Counted from the first letter of the stretch, positions 36,191 to 46,512 are shown. The stretch is 64,000 nucleotides of DNA from Methylomonas sp. UP202 (GCF_029910655.1 NZ_CP123897.1:1860001-1924000), one strand, 5' to 3'. Notes: generated by a model from the sequence alone, not told the origin. Numbers and translations: made by a program.

Positions 36191-36827
36191 GCGCATTGGC
36201 GCCCCTTTGCAGCATGGATTTCACTTGCTCAATGCTTAGGGGATCAGCTTTGCTGTGGATGACGGCGTGACAGTTTGGACAGACCGGACGAAGGTCCTTT
36301 ATTGGGTCGACCGCGTACTGTTCGCCAATCTTGTGCAACGGGACAATGTGGTGCACATGGATGATCTTTTGCGCAGAACTTCCATATCGTTGTAAGAAAT
36401 TGAACCCGCATATCACGCAAGACAGGCCGTAATGCTTAAGGCAGGCGGCGCGCGCTTTCGGGTTGCGTTCGTAGGCATTTACGGCGACAGATACGGTTGC
36501 ACCCTCGAGAAACTCGGAAGGAGTAAGAAGCTCCTCGGTAAGGATAGGTACAACTTCCTCGGTTTTGTTTGGAGCTGCGACTGGATTTGGGTTTGGTCTG
36601 CGAGTGCCGTCGAATGTGTGCCCAAGAGAGCAGCCATCATGATGCGGGTAATTTTCGGCGTGCGCTGGCCATTTGCCACTTGGGCCAGCCTTATGCAATC
36701 GAACGGGGCCGTGGCACTCGATACAGCGGCGAACGATGTTGGGATAGGCAAGCAATGATTCAACCGACACGACACGCCATCGGTTTTGAATCCAAGCCTC
36801 GCAATTAAGGTTCGTGTGGTTGCTCAT
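36186..36827 (-). CDS. HNH endonuclease domain protein (integron cassette)
   Basis: A 213-residue protein. The HNH fold occupies about residues 125-195: zinc-type Cys at LSCVICGF (137, 140), the HVHHIVPLHKIGEQY motif at 157-171 with the catalytic His pair, and LRPVCPNCHAVIH at 179-191. A second Cys/His cluster at the N-terminus (RRCIECHG at 33-40 and HHDGCSLGH at 62-70) may bind another zinc. It follows attC site 3 and ends inside attC site 2, so it is a cassette gene. The McrA-like HNH arrangement suggests a DNA nuclease, possibly a restriction enzyme; the target is unknown. Confidence 0.78.
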   Translation of the reverse strand: MSNHTNLNCEAWIQNRWRVVSVESLLAYPNIVRRCIECHGPVRLHKAGPSGKWPAHAENYPHHDGCSLGHTFDGTRRPNPNPVAAPNKTEEVVPILTEELLTPSEFLEGATVSVAVNAYERNPKARAACLKHYGLSCVICGFNFLQRYGSSAQKIIHVHHIVPLHKIGEQYAVDPIKDLRPVCPNCHAVIHSKADPLSIEQVKSMLQRGANAR

Positions 36828-36831
36828 GCTC

Positions 36832-36917
36832 GCTAACGCTGAACTAAGTAGCGCCGCCGACTAATTTTAAACAATACCGCGACGCTTACCGGCGTCGCCT
36901 TGAGTGCCGTGTTATGC
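36832..36917 (-). repeat. attC recombination site 3
   Basis: On the minus strand GCATAACACGGCACTCAAGG begins the site and TAGTTCAGCGTTAGCG ends it. The arms CTCAAGGCGACGC and GCGGCGCTACTTAG pair imperfectly. It lies directly upstream of the HNH cassette start and at the 3' side of the attI-proximal cassette. Confidence 0.72.
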
Positions 36918-36931
36918 GGCTGGAGACAACA

Positions 36932-37111
36932 GTGATTAAAGGTGGATATTACAACTGGAAACATTCCCCAAAGGACAAACTTGTTTATCTTGGAAAGAAA
37001 GGATCGTGGCATCAATTCCGAAAAATCGGTGATTCGCGAGAAGTATGGTGCGAAGTTCTCGATGAAGACTTGCACATGATTGAAGAAACCAAAGACGCAT
37101 TTAACTATTGA
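36932..37111 (+). CDS. Small cassette-encoded protein, antisense to the cassette array
   Basis: A 59-residue basic protein (VIKGGYYNWKHSPKDKLVYL, SWHQFRKIGD, EVWCEVLDEDLHMIEE). The GTG at 36932 has a GGAGA site five bases before it; an ATG at 36914 lies in the attC core and is an alternative. The gene runs opposite to the other cassette genes, and its stop lies across the GTTAAAT core that would mark the attI end of the cassette. No family recognised. Confidence 0.5.
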   Translation: MIKGGYYNWKHSPKDKLVYLGKKGSWHQFRKIGDSREVWCEVLDEDLHMIEETKDAFNY

Positions 37112-37118
37112 TTATCAG

Positions 37119-37257
37119 GCAAATCTGCCCGTATAACCTGATATTCCCCGCCTTTTCAGGCACTTTTGCCTGCGTATCCGTAAAAGTGGGCATGTTTGCC
37201 TCGATAACTTGATATTGGCGGCCAATTCAGGCAACCTTGCCTGCGTATTAAATTCGC
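37119..37257. repeat. Two 71-bp imperfect tandem repeats in the presumed attI region
   Basis: Units starting at about 37119 and 37190 share CTGATATT / CTTGATATT, TTCAGGCA and TTGCCTGCGTAT blocks. They lie between the first cassette core and the integrase start, where attI and the cassette promoter are normally found, and could be integrase-binding direct repeats. Confidence 0.5.
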
Positions 37258-37283
37258 CGCTGACTTTATCAGGTAGGTGTTTT

Positions 37284-37391
37284 GTGTCAAGCACCAAATT
37301 GCCAAGCTTATTGGACGATGTGCGTCGCGTGATGCGGTTGAAACATTATTCCTTGCATACCGAACGTAGTTACTGCTATTGGATCAAGCAA
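37284..37391 (+). pseudogene. intI: Integron integrase gene, 5' fragment
   Basis: From the GTG at 37284 (ribosome site AGGTG just upstream) about 36 codons read as the N-terminal DNA-binding domain of an integron tyrosine recombinase: LPSLLDDVRRVMRLKHYSLH then TERSYCYWIKQ, matching the HYSxRTExxYxxWI pattern of IntI proteins. The frame then enters palindromic repeat copy B and stops at 37412, so the catalytic domain (Arg, His, Arg, Tyr) is lost. It faces away from the cassettes, as intI does in integrons, which supports the call. A phage-type integrase is the alternative. Confidence 0.68.
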
Positions 37392-37485
37392 GGCCGTAAG
37401 GTGCAATCGTAGGGCGTCAATAGGCGTAGCCGTATTGCGCCGTATGTCATTCGGCGCATGACGCTACCGCTAATACGCCCTACGC
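37390..37485. repeat. Palindromic repeat, copy B
   Basis: Same element as 35289-35400, same orientation, slightly shorter in the centre: AAGGCCGTAAGGTGCAATCG, then TAGGCGTAGCCGTATTGCGC, ending TACGCCCTACGC. Its left end interrupts the intI fragment. Confidence 0.75.
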
Positions 37486-37501
37486 GAGCGTCAACACCGC
37501 T

Positions 37502-37620
37502 AGGCATTCCGGTCGCGAAGCGGTCGCCGGTTCCAATCCAAATTCGGCCATCGATTCCGATGCCTTTACGCCGGCAGTGAATGACGGCGTTTGGGAATGG
37601 CGAATTGACGCAAACGACCC
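37502..37620. repeat. 119-bp direct repeat, right copy
   Basis: Starts AGGCATTCCGGTCGCGAAGC and aligns gap-free with 31896-32014. It follows palindromic repeat copy B after 16 bp and closes the accessory island. Confidence 0.8.
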
Positions 37621-37730
37621 TTAGCCGCCTGTTACGTTTCTCCTAACCCGCTAGTCAACCGAATCCGGATTCCGCGAACTGTAAGTCCGTAAAGCGACCA
37701 TTCGGAATCTAATAAACCAAGCACAACCGA

Positions 37731-40700
37731 TTAATTAAAATGATCATTGTGAGTTTTCCAGTCGCGCAATTCTTTCAGCATCTGCTCGATCATCTCGGCT
37801 AGCCGCCGAGCCAGACCAAAAGCCTCCTCCTTCTGTTTGCGAGCCATCGTCGTCAATTCAATTGCGACCTGCATGACGGCATTGGCCTGTAGGTTACCGG
37901 CTTCGCTCTTGAGCTCGTGGGCCAGAGATTCGATGGCGACATAATTCCCATCCGCTGCCAGGTAGCGCAATTGCGCCGAGGTGCTGGTATGGGCGTCGAG
38001 AAATAATTGAACGATACGCCCGACCAAATTGGGGTATTTGCTGAAGTTTGTATGTAAAGCCGACCAGTCAATCAAACTCGGCGGATCTTCAATGCCTCGT
38101 TCGAGGACTGACTCTGCTGCCTTCGGGCATGTCGAAGCGGAAGCGCCGTTAACCTGTGCCAGGATGGTTTCCACCAGTTGGTCGATAGCGATGGGTTTGG
38201 TGACGGTCGCCACCATCCCTGCAGCCAGGCAATTGTCGTGTTCTACCTTCATTGCGTGGGCCGTCTGACCGATTACCGGCAGGTCGGGACGGATAGTCTT
38301 GATTCGTCGTGTGGCTTCCAGCCCATCCATGACAGGCATCTGCACGTCCATAAGCACGGCATCGAACGGCCGGGTCGCCTGCGCAACTGCATCGACAGCC
38401 GCTTGCCCATGCTCGACTATCAGCAGTTCCGCGCCTTCGTCCAAGAGCATACCTTCGATGACGACTCGGTTGATTTCGGTATCCTCAGCCACCAGCAGCC
38501 GCAAACCGGTCAATCGCCGGGTTCCCGTTATTGCCAGAGGGCTAACGGTCATGGGGAGTTCGGTTTCTGGCAGCGTTAGCCGCAAGGTAAAGGTGCTACC
38601 TATCCCAGGCGTACTCTCCACGGTCAACGAGCCGCCCATCAGTTCCGCCAGACGGCGACTGATGACCAGGCCGAGGCCGGTTCCGCCGAATTTGCGGGTC
38701 GTGCTGCTGTCCGCCTGTTCGAAGGGCTGGAACAATCGGGCGATCGTTTCCGGCGGAATGCCGATGCCGGTATCGCGAATCGCAAATACCCAGTCACCGC
38801 TATCCCGCCAAGCTGAGAGGCTGATTTCACCTTGCTCAGTGAATTTGATGGCGTTGGACAGCAAGTTGAGGAGAATTTGAGAAATGCGTATCGGATCGCC
38901 CAGGCAGCGAACGGGCAGATCAATCTTCTCTACCGATAGCTTGAGGCCTTTGCTGGAAGCCACGATCGCAAAGGACTGGATAGCTTCTGCCACGACTTCG
39001 GCCGGGTCGAAGGGCACGGTTTCGATATCGAGTTTACCGGCCTCGATCTTGGAAAAGTCGAGGATGTCGTTGATGACGGTCAGCAGCAGTTTGCCCGAGT
39101 CGAGGATGCGTCCAAAGGTTTCTTGCACTTTGGGACGGCCGGCATTATCGCGGTAGCCGATCTGGGCCAGGCCCAGCACACCGTTCAACGGCGTCCTGAT
39201 CTCGTGGCTCATATTGGCGAGAAATTCGGATTTGGCTAGAGCGGTTTGTTCGGCGGACTCTTTGGCCTGGTTCAGGGCTTCCTGCAAGGCCAGACGTTTA
39301 CGAATGTCGAAGAAATAACCATATAAGTACTGCCGGCCGTCTCCCTGAAGAAGATTGATAGAGACCTCCACCGGTATCAGTTCGCCGGTGGCAACGCGAT
39401 GGCGGGTCTGGATCGTTAAATGCTCCGCGGTTTTGATCTCGTTGAGGACTTCTTGGAGTTTTTCCGAACTAACATCCGGATCCCAATCCGGGACTCGCAT
39501 CGTCAGAAGTTGCTGTTTGGGAAATCCATAATGTTTACAGGCAGCCTTGTTGGCAAAGATCAGGCGAAAACCATCGTCGGCATCCACCACATAAAAGGGG
39601 TCGGCACTATCCTCCACCATTGAATTGAGCAGTTGCAGATTTTCGTTGGCGCTTTTCAAGGCCTGCTGCTGTTCCTGTAGCGCCGATTCGAGTTGTTTCC
39701 GTTGGCTAATGTCACGCCATGCCACCATCAAGGCCTTGCGGCCCGAATAATCGATAGGCGAAACGGTCACCTCGGCCCAGAAGTCTTCGCCATCAAAACG
39801 ACGGTGTACCCATTCGAACCGGTTATATTCTTGTTCGATCGTCTTAATGATTTTTTCGGGGACCGATTCCCGCGAGGTTCGGCCGTCAGGCTGATGCGGC
39901 GGTGAGACTTGATCCGGTGTCAGGCCGATAATGTCAGCGCTTGTCCCTCTAAGCATCTTTTCGGCGGCTTTATTGCAGTCCATGATCCTGCCGCCATCAA
40001 TTTCCATGATCAGATAGGCGTCGGGTGAGTCTGTGAATAAAATGCGCAGCTGGTGCTCGCTTGCCGCTAATTTTGATTCGGCGTTCTTGCGCGTGGTGAT
40101 GTCCATCGCCACGCCTTGCAGACCGATGGCGGCGCCGCTCTCGTCTTTTACCAACTCGCCACAGGCAAATACCCACCCCCGACTGCCATCCGCGCGTTGA
40201 GTTTGCAGCTCAAGTTCATACGCTTCGCCGGTCTCGCGGGTCCGATGCAAGGCCTGGTTCAACCGTTCCCAACTGTCCGAGGTAAAGATGGCGGCCTGTC
40301 CGGAATAGTCGGGCGCTTCGGCCGAAGGCTCTATCTCGAACATCCGGTAAAGTTCCGGCGACCAAGCTACCTTGTCGGTTGCCAGATCCAGTGTCCAGCT
40401 CCCAATCTTACCGATGCGTTGGGCTTCATTCAGTGCTCGGGTACGCCGCTCGACTTGTTCCTCCAAGCGTTGATTGAGACTGGCCAGCGCTGCCTCGCTG
40501 GTCCGTAGAATGTCTTCAGCCTGCTTTTGTCTCTCGATATCGGTGCTGGAGCCGAACCATTTGGTGATTGTGCCGGCATCATTTCTGACCGCCTGCGCGA
40601 GGGACTTGAACCAGCGATATTCGCCGTCATGCCGGCGGATGCGGTACTCGATCTCGAACGGTAGGCCTTGAGCTGCGGTCGCCATCCAACCATCGATAGT

Positions 40701-43700
40701 CCGCTGGCGGTCATCCGGACGGATTTGATCGAGCCAGCCATAGCCCAGTTGTTCGGCTTGGCTTTTGCCGGTATAGGCTACCCATTGCGGGCTCAAGTAA
40801 TCGCACGTGCCGTCGGGTGTGCAGGTCCAGACCAGTTGCGGCAAGGACTCGGTCACTTGCCGGTAGCGGCTCTCGCTCTCGCGTAGCTCATTTTCCGCCC
40901 GTTTGCGGTCGGTAATGTCGAGGGCGATGCGGCAGATGTATTCGGCCCGGCCCGCGTCGTCGAGTATCGGGAAGATGTGGGATAAGTAGATGCGCGGCAC
41001 ACCGTCCACCGGTACGCTTTCCTCTATGGAGTGGCGGGCCATGCTCTCCAGAACCAGCTGGTCGTGGGCCTGGAGGACCCGGGCGGTCGCCTCCGGGTAT
41101 AAGTCGAAGTCGGTCTTGCCGATGATCTGCGCTTCGCTAAGCTGATGAATGCGTTGTACATTTGGGTTGGCCAGAGCGTAGCGGCCGTCGGGATGCTTGA
41201 GCGATAGGGCCGAAGGCGAGTTGTCGACGATGGCGTTAAGCCGATGCTCTCGTTCGCGCAAGGCTGCCTCGGCTTGTTTGAGGCTGTCAATGTCGGTATT
41301 GGAACCAAACCATTTAACGATGTCGCCGGCATCGTTCCTTACCGGCTGGGCAAGCGTTTTGAACCAGCGATACTCGCCGTCATGCCGCCCGATGCGGTAC
41401 TCGATCTCGAACGGCAGACCGTGTGCGGCGGTTGCCAGCCAATGGTCCATGGCTAGTTGACGATCATCGGGATGGAGCTGATTTAGCCAGCCATAGCCCA
41501 GTTGTTCGGCCTCGCTCGTGCCGGTATAGGTCAGCCACTGCGGGCTTAGATAATCGCAGGGACCATCCGGCCTGCAGGTCCAGACCAGTTGCGGTAAGGA
41601 TTCGGTCACCTGACGGTAGCGGCCTTCGCTCTCGCGCAGCCGCGCTTCCGATTGGCGTATCTCCTCGTTGGCCTGTCGAACGGAGGTAATGTCGGGCAGA
41701 GTAAGAACGACGCCGACAATCCGGCCATCGAGGTTTCTGTAGGGCAGAACCTTGCGCAAATACCAACGCCCCGCGGTACTACGAACTTCCACTTCGGGCG
41801 CAATGCCCCCTTGCATGATCAGCAGGCAATCCCGCGCCAGTTCCGGATCGTCGAAGTGGCGGACGATGTCGTCGAGGTGGCGGCCCAAGTCGCCCGGAAT
41901 CACACGCATCAGTTGCGCGCAGGCGGGAGTGAAACGGCGGATACGCAATGCCTTGTCGAGCAGCAACGTGGGCGTATCGCTGTTATTCAAGAGGTTGCCG
42001 AGATCGGCATTAACGGTCTCGAGTTCGGAGACTTTGCCATCCAGCAGCGCATTGGTCGTCGACAACTCCTCATTGAGGGATTGCAGCTCTTCCTTGGAAC
42101 TTTCCAGTTCTTCATTGGCCGACTGCAGTTCCTCGTTCATCGCCATCACTTCTTCGTTGGCGGTCTTGAGTTCTTCGCTGGAATGCCAAGATTGTTCGAT
42201 GGTGCGGTGCAAATCCTCACGCACCGTATTCAATTCCCGGTCCAACTGTTGGGTAATCCAGGTTTCGCCGGCGCTGCCGGTTTGAACCACGGTACTTTGT
42301 TCGGTTCTTTCCTGCGGGCTCAACACAATCAGCAGGACCTCGTCAGCTTCCGTCTGCTCCAGTGGTGTAACCTCGATTCGTATCAGGGCATCCCCCTCGG
42401 CGGGATCGATAGTGACCGCGACCTTGTCGTGTTGCTCTCTGGCTCGACCGATCGCGGAACGCAGTATCGTGACCAAAGATGGGCGTACCAGCTTGAATAT
42501 CTCGAGGGAAGGCTCACCGACCGGCACGCCGAGATAAGAGGCCGTGTTCCCGGACGTGAAGAGGACTTCATTGTTACCATTGATCAGCAATTGGACTGTG
42601 CCGAACCGGTCCAACAGGCTGCGGTAATATTGGGTATCTCCCCACGGGTTAGCTCCGCTCCTGGCTTCCCGTAGGGAAGGGAAGCCGCGGCGCGGAGAGG
42701 CGGCGCCGGCAATTGGCAACTGGGGCGCCTTGCGAGTATCGCTCCCGGAGACAAGGTTGCGATAGATACGCCAAGGCTTTGATACTGAGCGGAAATAAGC
42801 GGGCTGATGGCCGATGCTCTCCGAACTGCCCAGAAAAAGGTAGCCCTCCGGATTCAGCACGAAATGGAATAGCGCCAAGAGCTTCTTTTGGACCTCGGCA
42901 TTCAGGTAGATCAGGACGTTGCGGCAAATGACCAAGTCGAGTTTGGAGAACGGCGGGTCGGCGATCAAGTTGTGCGAGGCGAAGACGATGGATTCGCGCA
43001 CGCCTTTCTTGATCCGATAACCGTCCTTGCTGCTGTCGAAGAATTGCTCGATCTGGGCCGGGCTTAGGCCGCTCAGGCCGTCTTGGGGGAAACTGCCGTT
43101 GCGGGCTGCCGCGAGGGCCGTTTCGTCGATGTCGGTTGCAAATATCTGGATCAGCGGCGGCTGTGCATGGGCGGCAAACCACTCAAAGAAAAGTATGGCT
43201 ATTGAATAGGCTTCTTCGCCAGTGGAGCATCCGGCCACCCATACGCGGACCGGATCATTCGACGTTTTGGCTTGGCAGATGGCGGGAACCACCTCCTCCT
43301 CAAGGATGTGGAAGGCTTCCGGATCGCGAAAAAACTCCGTGACACCGATGAGCAGATCTTGGGCCAACCGATCAATTTCCTCGGCTTGCCGGTCTAGCAA
43401 ATTGAGATAGGAGGAAACATCTTGGATTCGCACCGAAGCCATGCGCCGGGCAATGCGGCGCCGGATAGTGGCGGGTTTGTAGCCACTCATGTCGTTGCCC
43501 CAGCGATCACGGACCTTGCTAAGAATGCGATGAATAATATCCTCTTCCGGCTCTGGCCTGGGATCGGCAACGACCGGCGGAATACTTGGCTTGCTAGCCC
43601 ACGCCTGCAAGACGGTCGCGATGTCGACTACGGGCATGATCTGGTCGGCTATCCCCGACAGAATGGCACTGGTCGGCATGCCGTTAAAGTCAGCATCCAC

Positions 43701-44174
43701 GGGGTCTTGGACGAGGACAATTCCACCCGCTTGTTTGATCGCCGCCCCCCCTTTGGTACCATCGACGCCGGTACCGGATAACACGACGAGCGCCAAATCC
43801 ATGCTGTTCTGCTCAACAACCGCTTGACAGAATTCGTCGATCGGATGGAATCGTTCATCGGGCGATGCGGGCGAGGTCAAGTGTAGTATGCCATCGCTGA
43901 AACTGAGCGACATGCCGGCAGCTGCGACATGAATTCGGCCCGCTTCAAGTTGCATGCCTTCCTTGATCTCTATTGCCGGAAGATGTGTCCAGACGGACAG
44001 GAGCGAGGCCAACATGCTCTTGTGATCCGGGCTACGATGCTGAATCAGCACAAAAGCAACCTCGGTCTCCGCGCCGACATCTCGGAATAGTTCTTTGATA
44101 GCCCTCAATGACCCCGCTGAACCGCCGATGATAGCGAGTTTTGGTCCTTTAACGGTGCTCACAAAAGACTCCAA
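37731..44174 (-). CDS. CheB-CheR-PAS hybrid histidine kinase with receiver and HPt domains
   Basis: A 2147-residue soluble signalling protein. Order: CheB methylesterase (about 12-190; Ser19 in IIGGSAGS, His46, Asp138 in LSGTGVDG); CheR methyltransferase (about 215-490; [17 protein letters not shown] near 310); a Glu/Leu-rich coiled coil (about 643-730); and a series of at least five PAS domains, two of them near-identical and starting at about 850 and 1110 ([10 protein letters not shown]). The HisKA domain has His1657 in [12 protein letters not shown], and an ATPase domain with [15 protein letters not shown] follows. The receiver has Asp1943 in [12 protein letters not shown], and the HPt domain has His2086 in [11 protein letters not shown]. 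It should sense cytoplasmic signals and run a full phosphorelay. No output regulator or chemoreceptor gene is adjacent. Confidence 0.93.
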   Translation of the reverse strand: MESFVSTVKGPKLAIIGGSAGSLRAIKELFRDVGAETEVAFVLIQHRSPDHKSMLASLLSVWTHLPAIEIKEGMQLEAGRIHVAAAGMSLSFSDGILHLTSPASPDERFHPIDEFCQAVVEQNSMDLALVVLSGTGVDGTKGGAAIKQAGGIVLVQDPVDADFNGMPTSAILSGIADQIMPVVDIATVLQAWASKPSIPPVVADPRPEPEEDIIHRILSKVRDRWGNDMSGYKPATIRRRIARRMASVRIQDVSSYLNLLDRQAEEIDRLAQDLLIGVTEFFRDPEAFHILEEEVVPAICQAKTSNDPVRVWVAGCSTGEEAYSIAILFFEWFAAHAQPPLIQIFATDIDETALAAARNGSFPQDGLSGLSPAQIEQFFDSSKDGYRIKKGVRESIVFASHNLIADPPFSKLDLVICRNVLIYLNAEVQKKLLALFHFVLNPEGYLFLGSSESIGHQPAYFRSVSKPWRIYRNLVSGSDTRKAPQLPIAGAASPRRGFPSLREARSGANPWGDTQYYRSLLDRFGTVQLLINGNNEVLFTSGNTASYLGVPVGEPSLEIFKLVRPSLVTILRSAIGRAREQHDKVAVTIDPAEGDALIRIEVTPLEQTEADEVLLIVLSPQERTEQSTVVQTGSAGETWITQQLDRELNTVREDLHRTIEQSWHSSEELKTANEEVMAMNEELQSANEELESSKEELQSLNEELSTTNALLDGKVSELETVNADLGNLLNNSDTPTLLLDKALRIRRFTPACAQLMRVIPGDLGRHLDDIVRHFDDPELARDCLLIMQGGIAPEVEVRSTAGRWYLRKVLPYRNLDGRIVGVVLTLPDITSVRQANEEIRQSEARLRESEGRYRQVTESLPQLVWTCRPDGPCDYLSPQWLTYTGTSEAEQLGYGWLNQLHPDDRQLAMDHWLATAAHGLPFEIEYRIGRHDGEYRWFKTLAQPVRNDAGDIVKWFGSNTDIDSLKQAEAALREREHRLNAIVDNSPSALSLKHPDGRYALANPNVQRIHQLSEAQIIGKTDFDLYPEATARVLQAHDQLVLESMARHSIEESVPVDGVPRIYLSHIFPILDDAGRAEYICRIALDITDRKRAENELRESESRYRQVTESLPQLVWTCTPDGTCDYLSPQWVAYTGKSQAEQLGYGWLDQIRPDDRQRTIDGWMATAAQGLPFEIEYRIRRHDGEYRWFKSLAQAVRNDAGTITKWFGSSTDIERQKQAEDILRTSEAALASLNQRLEEQVERRTRALNEAQRIGKIGSWTLDLATDKVAWSPELYRMFEIEPSAEAPDYSGQAAIFTSDSWERLNQALHRTRETGEAYELELQTQRADGSRGWVFACGELVKDESGAAIGLQGVAMDITTRKNAESKLAASEHQLRILFTDSPDAYLIMEIDGGRIMDCNKAAEKMLRGTSADIIGLTPDQVSPPHQPDGRTSRESVPEKIIKTIEQEYNRFEWVHRRFDGEDFWAEVTVSPIDYSGRKALMVAWRDISQRKQLESALQEQQQALKSANENLQLLNSMVEDSADPFYVVDADDGFRLIFANKAACKHYGFPKQQLLTMRVPDWDPDVSSEKLQEVLNEIKTAEHLTIQTRHRVATGELIPVEVSINLLQGDGRQYLYGYFFDIRKRLALQEALNQAKESAEQTALAKSEFLANMSHEIRTPLNGVLGLAQIGYRDNAGRPKVQETFGRILDSGKLLLTVINDILDFSKIEAGKLDIETVPFDPAEVVAEAIQSFAIVASSKGLKLSVEKIDLPVRCLGDPIRISQILLNLLSNAIKFTEQGEISLSAWRDSGDWVFAIRDTGIGIPPETIARLFQPFEQADSSTTRKFGGTGLGLVISRRLAELMGGSLTVESTPGIGSTFTLRLTLPETELPMTVSPLAITGTRRLTGLRLLVAEDTEINRVVIEGMLLDEGAELLIVEHGQAAVDAVAQATRPFDAVLMDVQMPVMDGLEATRRIKTIRPDLPVIGQTAHAMKVEHDNCLAAGMVATVTKPIAIDQLVETILAQVNGASASTCPKAAESVLERGIEDPPSLIDWSALHTNFSKYPNLVGRIVQLFLDAHTSTSAQLRYLAADGNYVAIESLAHELKSEAGNLQANAVMQVAIELTTMARKQKEEAFGLARRLAEMIEQMLKELRDWKTHNDHFN

Positions 44175-44287
44175 ATCATACCCACTAAAGTTTCTGGGTT
44201 ATAGAACGTTGGTTCCAGTATAGGCTAATTGCTTTATGCGCCACTACGACCGAGAGAGGGGGCATCTTGTCGAGTTTAAGGGGAGTC

Positions 44288-44449
44288 ATTAATTCTACTT
44301 TGTCAGATTCTCGGTAGTGCTCGTCATTTCGGCGGGGATTGCCGAAATCCAGACCCTACGGACGGATCGAAGCTTGCCATCCATGGCACTGGATACTCGC
44401 ATCCCGCGGGCATGACGGCGTTGCTTCAATCTGACAAAGTAGAATTAAT
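44288..44449. mobile_element. MITE family 1, copy B (intact ends)
   Basis: A 162-bp element bounded by perfect 22-bp terminal inverted repeats: the left begins ATTAATTCTACTTTGTCAG at 44288 and the right, at 44428-44449, is its exact complement. The interior has CGTCATTTCGGCGGGGATTG and TCCCGCGGGCATGACGG, themselves partly inverted. It has no coding capacity. It is the best-preserved of the three copies in the window. Confidence 0.85.
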
Positions 44450-44873
44450 CGTGACTGGAATATGCATGCCATCGCTGTTGCATTGGAAGGTGGCGACTGG
44501 GAAGCGTCTTTAGTCGCCGCCGCTAGTGGTGATTTTGTCATTGGAGTTCCTGACCGAATTGGATTGAAACCGGCGGTGGTTTTCAATCGGAATGGGTGGC
44601 TGGTTTGGGGTGTTATATGTCGCTCTCTCACCAACGGCCCGCAACACGCGCCAACGGCTCTTTCTGGGATCAAGGATGACCAATGGACCGCCGAGTCGGC
44701 GATAGTCGAATATGCGGCAATGCCGGCCCATAATCGGATCTTGCTGTTCCGGCCCGGCGGCGGCCGGCTGATCGCGCCGGATTTGGGCCGCGAGCACCGT
44801 CCTTGCATTCCTGAGCGCCGCGTAACCTGATACCATAAGCGGCTTTAGGACACCGCGCGAAGAGGAGTTGGGT
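44450..44873. other. Intergenic region before the MFS gene
   Basis: An open frame of 122 codons (44462-44830) exists on the plus strand and similar ones on the minus strand. None has a ribosome site or recognisable protein pattern, so I leave the region unannotated. The MFS ribosome site AGAGGAG lies at 44861-44867. Confidence 0.45.
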
Positions 44874-46259
44874 TTGACACAGGTTCAGGATATTACCAGT
44901 CCGATGACGGCCATGGAGAAACGGGCGACCGTCTCGCTGGCCAGTATCTACGCGCTGAGGATGCTGGGTTTGTTCATGCTGCTGCCGGTGCTGTCGTTGT
45001 TCACCGAGCAAATGCCCGGTTCGACGCCGAAATTGGTCGGTTTGACGATGGGCATTTACGGTTTGAGCCAGGCGATTCTGCAAATCCCATTCGGTTTGTT
45101 GTCCGACCGCTTCAGCCGCAAGACCATCATTGTCGTCGGATTGTTGCTGTTCGTGGCCGGCAGCGTGGTGGCCGCGCTGGCGACCGATATTTACGGCGTG
45201 TTGATCGGCCGGGCCTTGCAGGGCTGCGGCGCGGTGTCGGCGGCGGTGATGGCTTTGTTGGCCGATTTGACTCAAGAGGTACACCGCACCAAGGCGATGG
45301 CGACGATAGGCGCCAGCATCGGCATTTCCTTCGGTGTGGCGATCACGGCCGGCCCCATCATCGCCGACCATTGGGGTATCGCCGGCATCTTTTGGATGAT
45401 CGCGCTGTTGGCGGCGCTGGCGATTCTAGTGGTGCTGTTCGTCGTTCCCAACCCGGAAAAAATCACCACTCACCGCGACGCCGAATACATTCCGTCCGAG
45501 CTGAGTTCGGTGATTACCAACCCGGATTTGCTGCGCCTGAATTACGGCATCTTTGCGTTGCATTTGATTTTGATGGCCAGTTTCGTGGTCGTGCCCTTGC
45601 TAATGCGCGATGCCGGCCTGGAAGGCGGCAAACATTGGCTGGTGTATTTGCCGGTGTTGGTCACGTCGATGGCCGGCATCATTCCGTTTGTCATCATCGC
45701 CGAGAAAAAACGCAAAATGAAGGGCGTGTTTCTGGCGGCTATTTCGACGTTATTGGTGGCGAATCTGGGCTTCGTGCTGCTGCACGGCGAGTTGATTGGC
45801 TTGATTGCTTGTTTGTGGATCTTTTTCTGCGGATTCAACTTACTGGAAGCTACGTTGCCGTCGCTGATTTCCAAAACCGCGCCCGGCGATTTGAAGGGCA
45901 CCGCGATGGGCATTTATTCCAGTGCCCAATTCATCGGCGCCTTTTTAGGCGGCGCGGCCGGCGGCTGGCTGTACGGCGAATTCGGCCCGGCCTCGGTATT
46001 CTTGTTCTCGGCCGGTATCGCCGCCAGTTGGATAGTGATTGCCTGGTTCATGTCGCCGCCGCGCTATTGGGCCAATTTACTGTTGCCATTGAAAAACGTG
46101 TCGCCGGAGCAAGGCGGCGAGTTTTCCAAACAGCTGCTGGACATCGTTGGCGTCGAGGAAGTCCGCCTGCATTTCGAGGAACAAGCCGCCTATCTCAAAG
46201 TCGATAGCCAGCGCCTGAACAAGGACGATTTGAACCAATTTTTACTGCAATGGCGTTGA
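44874..46259 (+). CDS. MFS transporter, YajR-like
   Basis: A 461-residue transporter with twelve membrane segments. The MFS motif A is seen as GLLSDRFSRKTIIVVGLLLF around residues 75-95 and motif B as IGRALQGCGAVSAAV. The C-terminal ~65 residues (SPEQGGEFSKQLLDIVGVEE and VRLHFEEQAAYLKVDSQRLN) form a soluble domain like the YAM domain of Escherichia coli YajR. The substrate is unknown. The start is uncertain: TTG at 44874 sits seven bases after AGGAG, whereas ATG at 44904 (MTAMEKRA) has no strong site. It precedes a toxin-antitoxin pair in the same direction. Confidence 0.82.
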   Translation: MTQVQDITSPMTAMEKRATVSLASIYALRMLGLFMLLPVLSLFTEQMPGSTPKLVGLTMGIYGLSQAILQIPFGLLSDRFSRKTIIVVGLLLFVAGSVVAALATDIYGVLIGRALQGCGAVSAAVMALLADLTQEVHRTKAMATIGASIGISFGVAITAGPIIADHWGIAGIFWMIALLAALAILVVLFVVPNPEKITTHRDAEYIPSELSSVITNPDLLRLNYGIFALHLILMASFVVVPLLMRDAGLEGGKHWLVYLPVLVTSMAGIIPFVIIAEKKRKMKGVFLAAISTLLVANLGFVLLHGELIGLIACLWIFFCGFNLLEATLPSLISKTAPGDLKGTAMGIYSSAQFIGAFLGGAAGGWLYGEFGPASVFLFSAGIAASWIVIAWFMSPPRYWANLLLPLKNVSPEQGGEFSKQLLDIVGVEEVRLHFEEQAAYLKVDSQRLNKDDLNQFLLQWR

Positions 46260-46281
46260 GCCGCTGCTGGGGGGGGATGCG

Positions 46282-46512
46282 ATGAATCTGGCCGAAGTTA
46301 TTTACCGGCGCAGTTTGGCCTTACCGGAGCCCGCCGCACGGGAAGCGTTGGATTTCATCGAGTTTCTCGGGCATCGCTACGGCTTGAACGACACAGCGGA
46401 GCAAGCTGTGTCCGGTTTGGAACGACGAATACCAGGCAGTGCCAAGGGTAAATTACAGATTATCGACGACGACGATTCGCATCTGAGCGACTTTGACGAG
46501 TACCTGCGGTGA
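46282..46512 (+). CDS. Antitoxin of a VapBC-like pair (DUF2281 type)
   Basis: A 76-residue protein with the pattern of DUF2281 antitoxins: NLAEVIYRRSLALPEPAARE then ALDFIEFLGHRYG, and an acidic, presumably disordered C-terminus (IIDDDDSHLSDFDEYLR) that would wrap the toxin. The stop overlaps the PIN gene start (GTGA), so the pair is translationally coupled. A G-rich run (GGGGGGGG) lies just before the start and may serve as the ribosome site. Confidence 0.75.
   Translation: MNLAEVIYRRSLALPEPAAREALDFIEFLGHRYGLNDTAEQAVSGLERRIPGSAKGKLQIIDDDDSHLSDFDEYLR

Noticed and set aside
44462-44830. 122-codon frame before the MFS gene
   Set aside because: No ribosome site, no recognisable motif, and comparable frames exist on the other strand.
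45371-46207. 278-codon plus-strand frame inside the MFS gene
   Set aside because: It is an out-of-frame shadow of the transporter, with Arg-rich composition and no ribosome site.
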